Positions 63,579 to 64,000 of a DNA stretch of 64,000 bases are shown here, one piece after another. Positions within the stretch are counted from its first letter, which is position 1. The number at the start of each line of letters is the position of its first letter. Source of the stretch: Streptomyces sp. NRRL S-350 (lineage in GTDB: Bacteria; Actinomycetota; Actinomycetes; Streptomycetales; Streptomycetaceae); contig NZ_JOHO01000007.1 of the NCBI RefSeq assembly GCF_000719705.1, positions 124,001 to 188,000 of the forward strand, given 5' to 3'. The position numbers were made by a program, and so were the translations under genes. Under the pieces are notes generated by a model, which was given only the letters and a program-made list of their open reading frames with translations, made no database searches and was not told the origin of the DNA.

Positions 63579-64000
63579 CCGCGCTTGGCTGCCGACGTCC
63601 GCCCGGTGGCGCTCTTACGGGCCGTCGCCGTACCCGCCGCCTTCCGCGTGGACGACGAGGACGCCGTCTTCTTCGCGGCCGCCGTGCTCTTGCGCGGTGC
63701 TGCCGCCTTCTTCGCCGGAGCTTTCTTCGCTGCGGCCTTTCGCGCCGGAGCCTTCCCTGCCGGAGCCTTCCCTGCCGGGGCGGCCTTTCCTGCCGGGGCG
63801 GCCTTTCCTGCCGGCGCCTTCCGCGCGGGAGCCGTCCGCTCCGCGGCCTTCCGCGCCGGGGCCTTCCGCTCGGTGTCCTTCGCGGCCGGGGCCGCCCGCG
63901 CGGTCCGGGAAGTCCCGCCCGAAGCCGCCTTCCGCGTGCCCGTGGCCGCCTTCGAGCCGGAGGAGGCCGCCCTCGCCGCCGGGCGGGTGGAGCGCCCGGA
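63575..64000 (-). CDS. Lys/Ala-rich basic protein, C-terminal part (runs off window)
   Basis: Read directly from the minus strand: 141 residues to the TGA at 63575-63577, with no start inside the window. The visible part is low-complexity and strongly basic, with repeats of the type KAPARKA, KAAPAG and AKKAPAKKAA, ending TGRTSAAKRG, much like histone H1-type tails. It is translationally coupled to the SRPBCC gene by a GTGA overlap, so it belongs to the gas-vesicle operon. The N-terminal domain, which would identify it, is outside the window. Confidence 0.75.

Overview
The window is very GC-rich actinobacterial chromosome, most likely from a Streptomycetaceae member (Streptomyces or Kitasatospora). 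Supporting evidence: strong third-position G/C bias, frequent GTG starts, a WhiB protein, an SsgA-like sporulation protein, SARP and STAND-type regulators, a DUF5685 protein and a ten-gene Streptomyces-type gas-vesicle locus. I see no rRNA, tRNA, CRISPR array, insertion sequence or prophage. It reads like a chromosomal region of mixed accessory and housekeeping genes.

Layout. 0-13 kb holds metabolic and defence-type genes: a DDAH-like amidinohydrolase with the only in-frame TTA codon I found, an MBL-fold protein, an SGNH hydrolase, DUF2809 and DUF2252 proteins, a flavin monooxygenase with a divergent TetR regulator and clear operators, an alpha/beta hydrolase, an XRE-cupin/MFS exporter pair, a methyltransferase, and a DUF5685 protein ending in an extreme Cys-rich tail. 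13-23 kb holds secreted and envelope proteins (alginate-lyase-like enzyme, TolB-like lipoprotein, SapM-like phosphatase, phospholipase D-like protein, serine hydrolase) and two regulator/target pairs (TetR with a DUF1348 protein, MarR with an MFS exporter), each with obvious palindromic operators.

23-38 kb is a regulatory patch: an XRE-NB-ARC-TPR protein, two divergent SARP-NB-ARC-TPR proteins, an ECF-like sigma factor and a LuxR-type LAL regulator. The LAL gene is divergent from a Tat-exported phospholipase C. 40-46 kb has a WhiB protein, an MFS exporter, a methyltransferase, a PucR-type regulator divergent from an FAD dehydrogenase, and an SsgA-like protein.

46-58 kb is a signalling and stress block. 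A soluble hybrid histidine kinase with six tandem 92-residue HAMP-type repeats lies in an operon with an ANTAR/GAF/PAS/SpoIIE-type phosphatase. A STAS anti-anti-sigma protein and an RsbW-like kinase follow. Small stress-type proteins come next (hydrophobic peptide, acidic peptide, hemerythrin, CsbD). No cognate sigma factor is visible beside this partner-switch set.

58-64 kb is one minus-strand gas-vesicle operon, read from the right edge: Lys/Ala-rich protein (cut by the window), SRPBCC protein with a long acidic tail, gvpA, gvpF, gvpG, gvpO, gvpJ, gvpL, gvpS, gvpK. Nearly all junctions overlap or abut, so translation is probably coupled. The first two proteins carry oppositely charged low-complexity tails, which I consider the most interesting feature. 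Function calls rest on motif recognition by eye; no database search was run.
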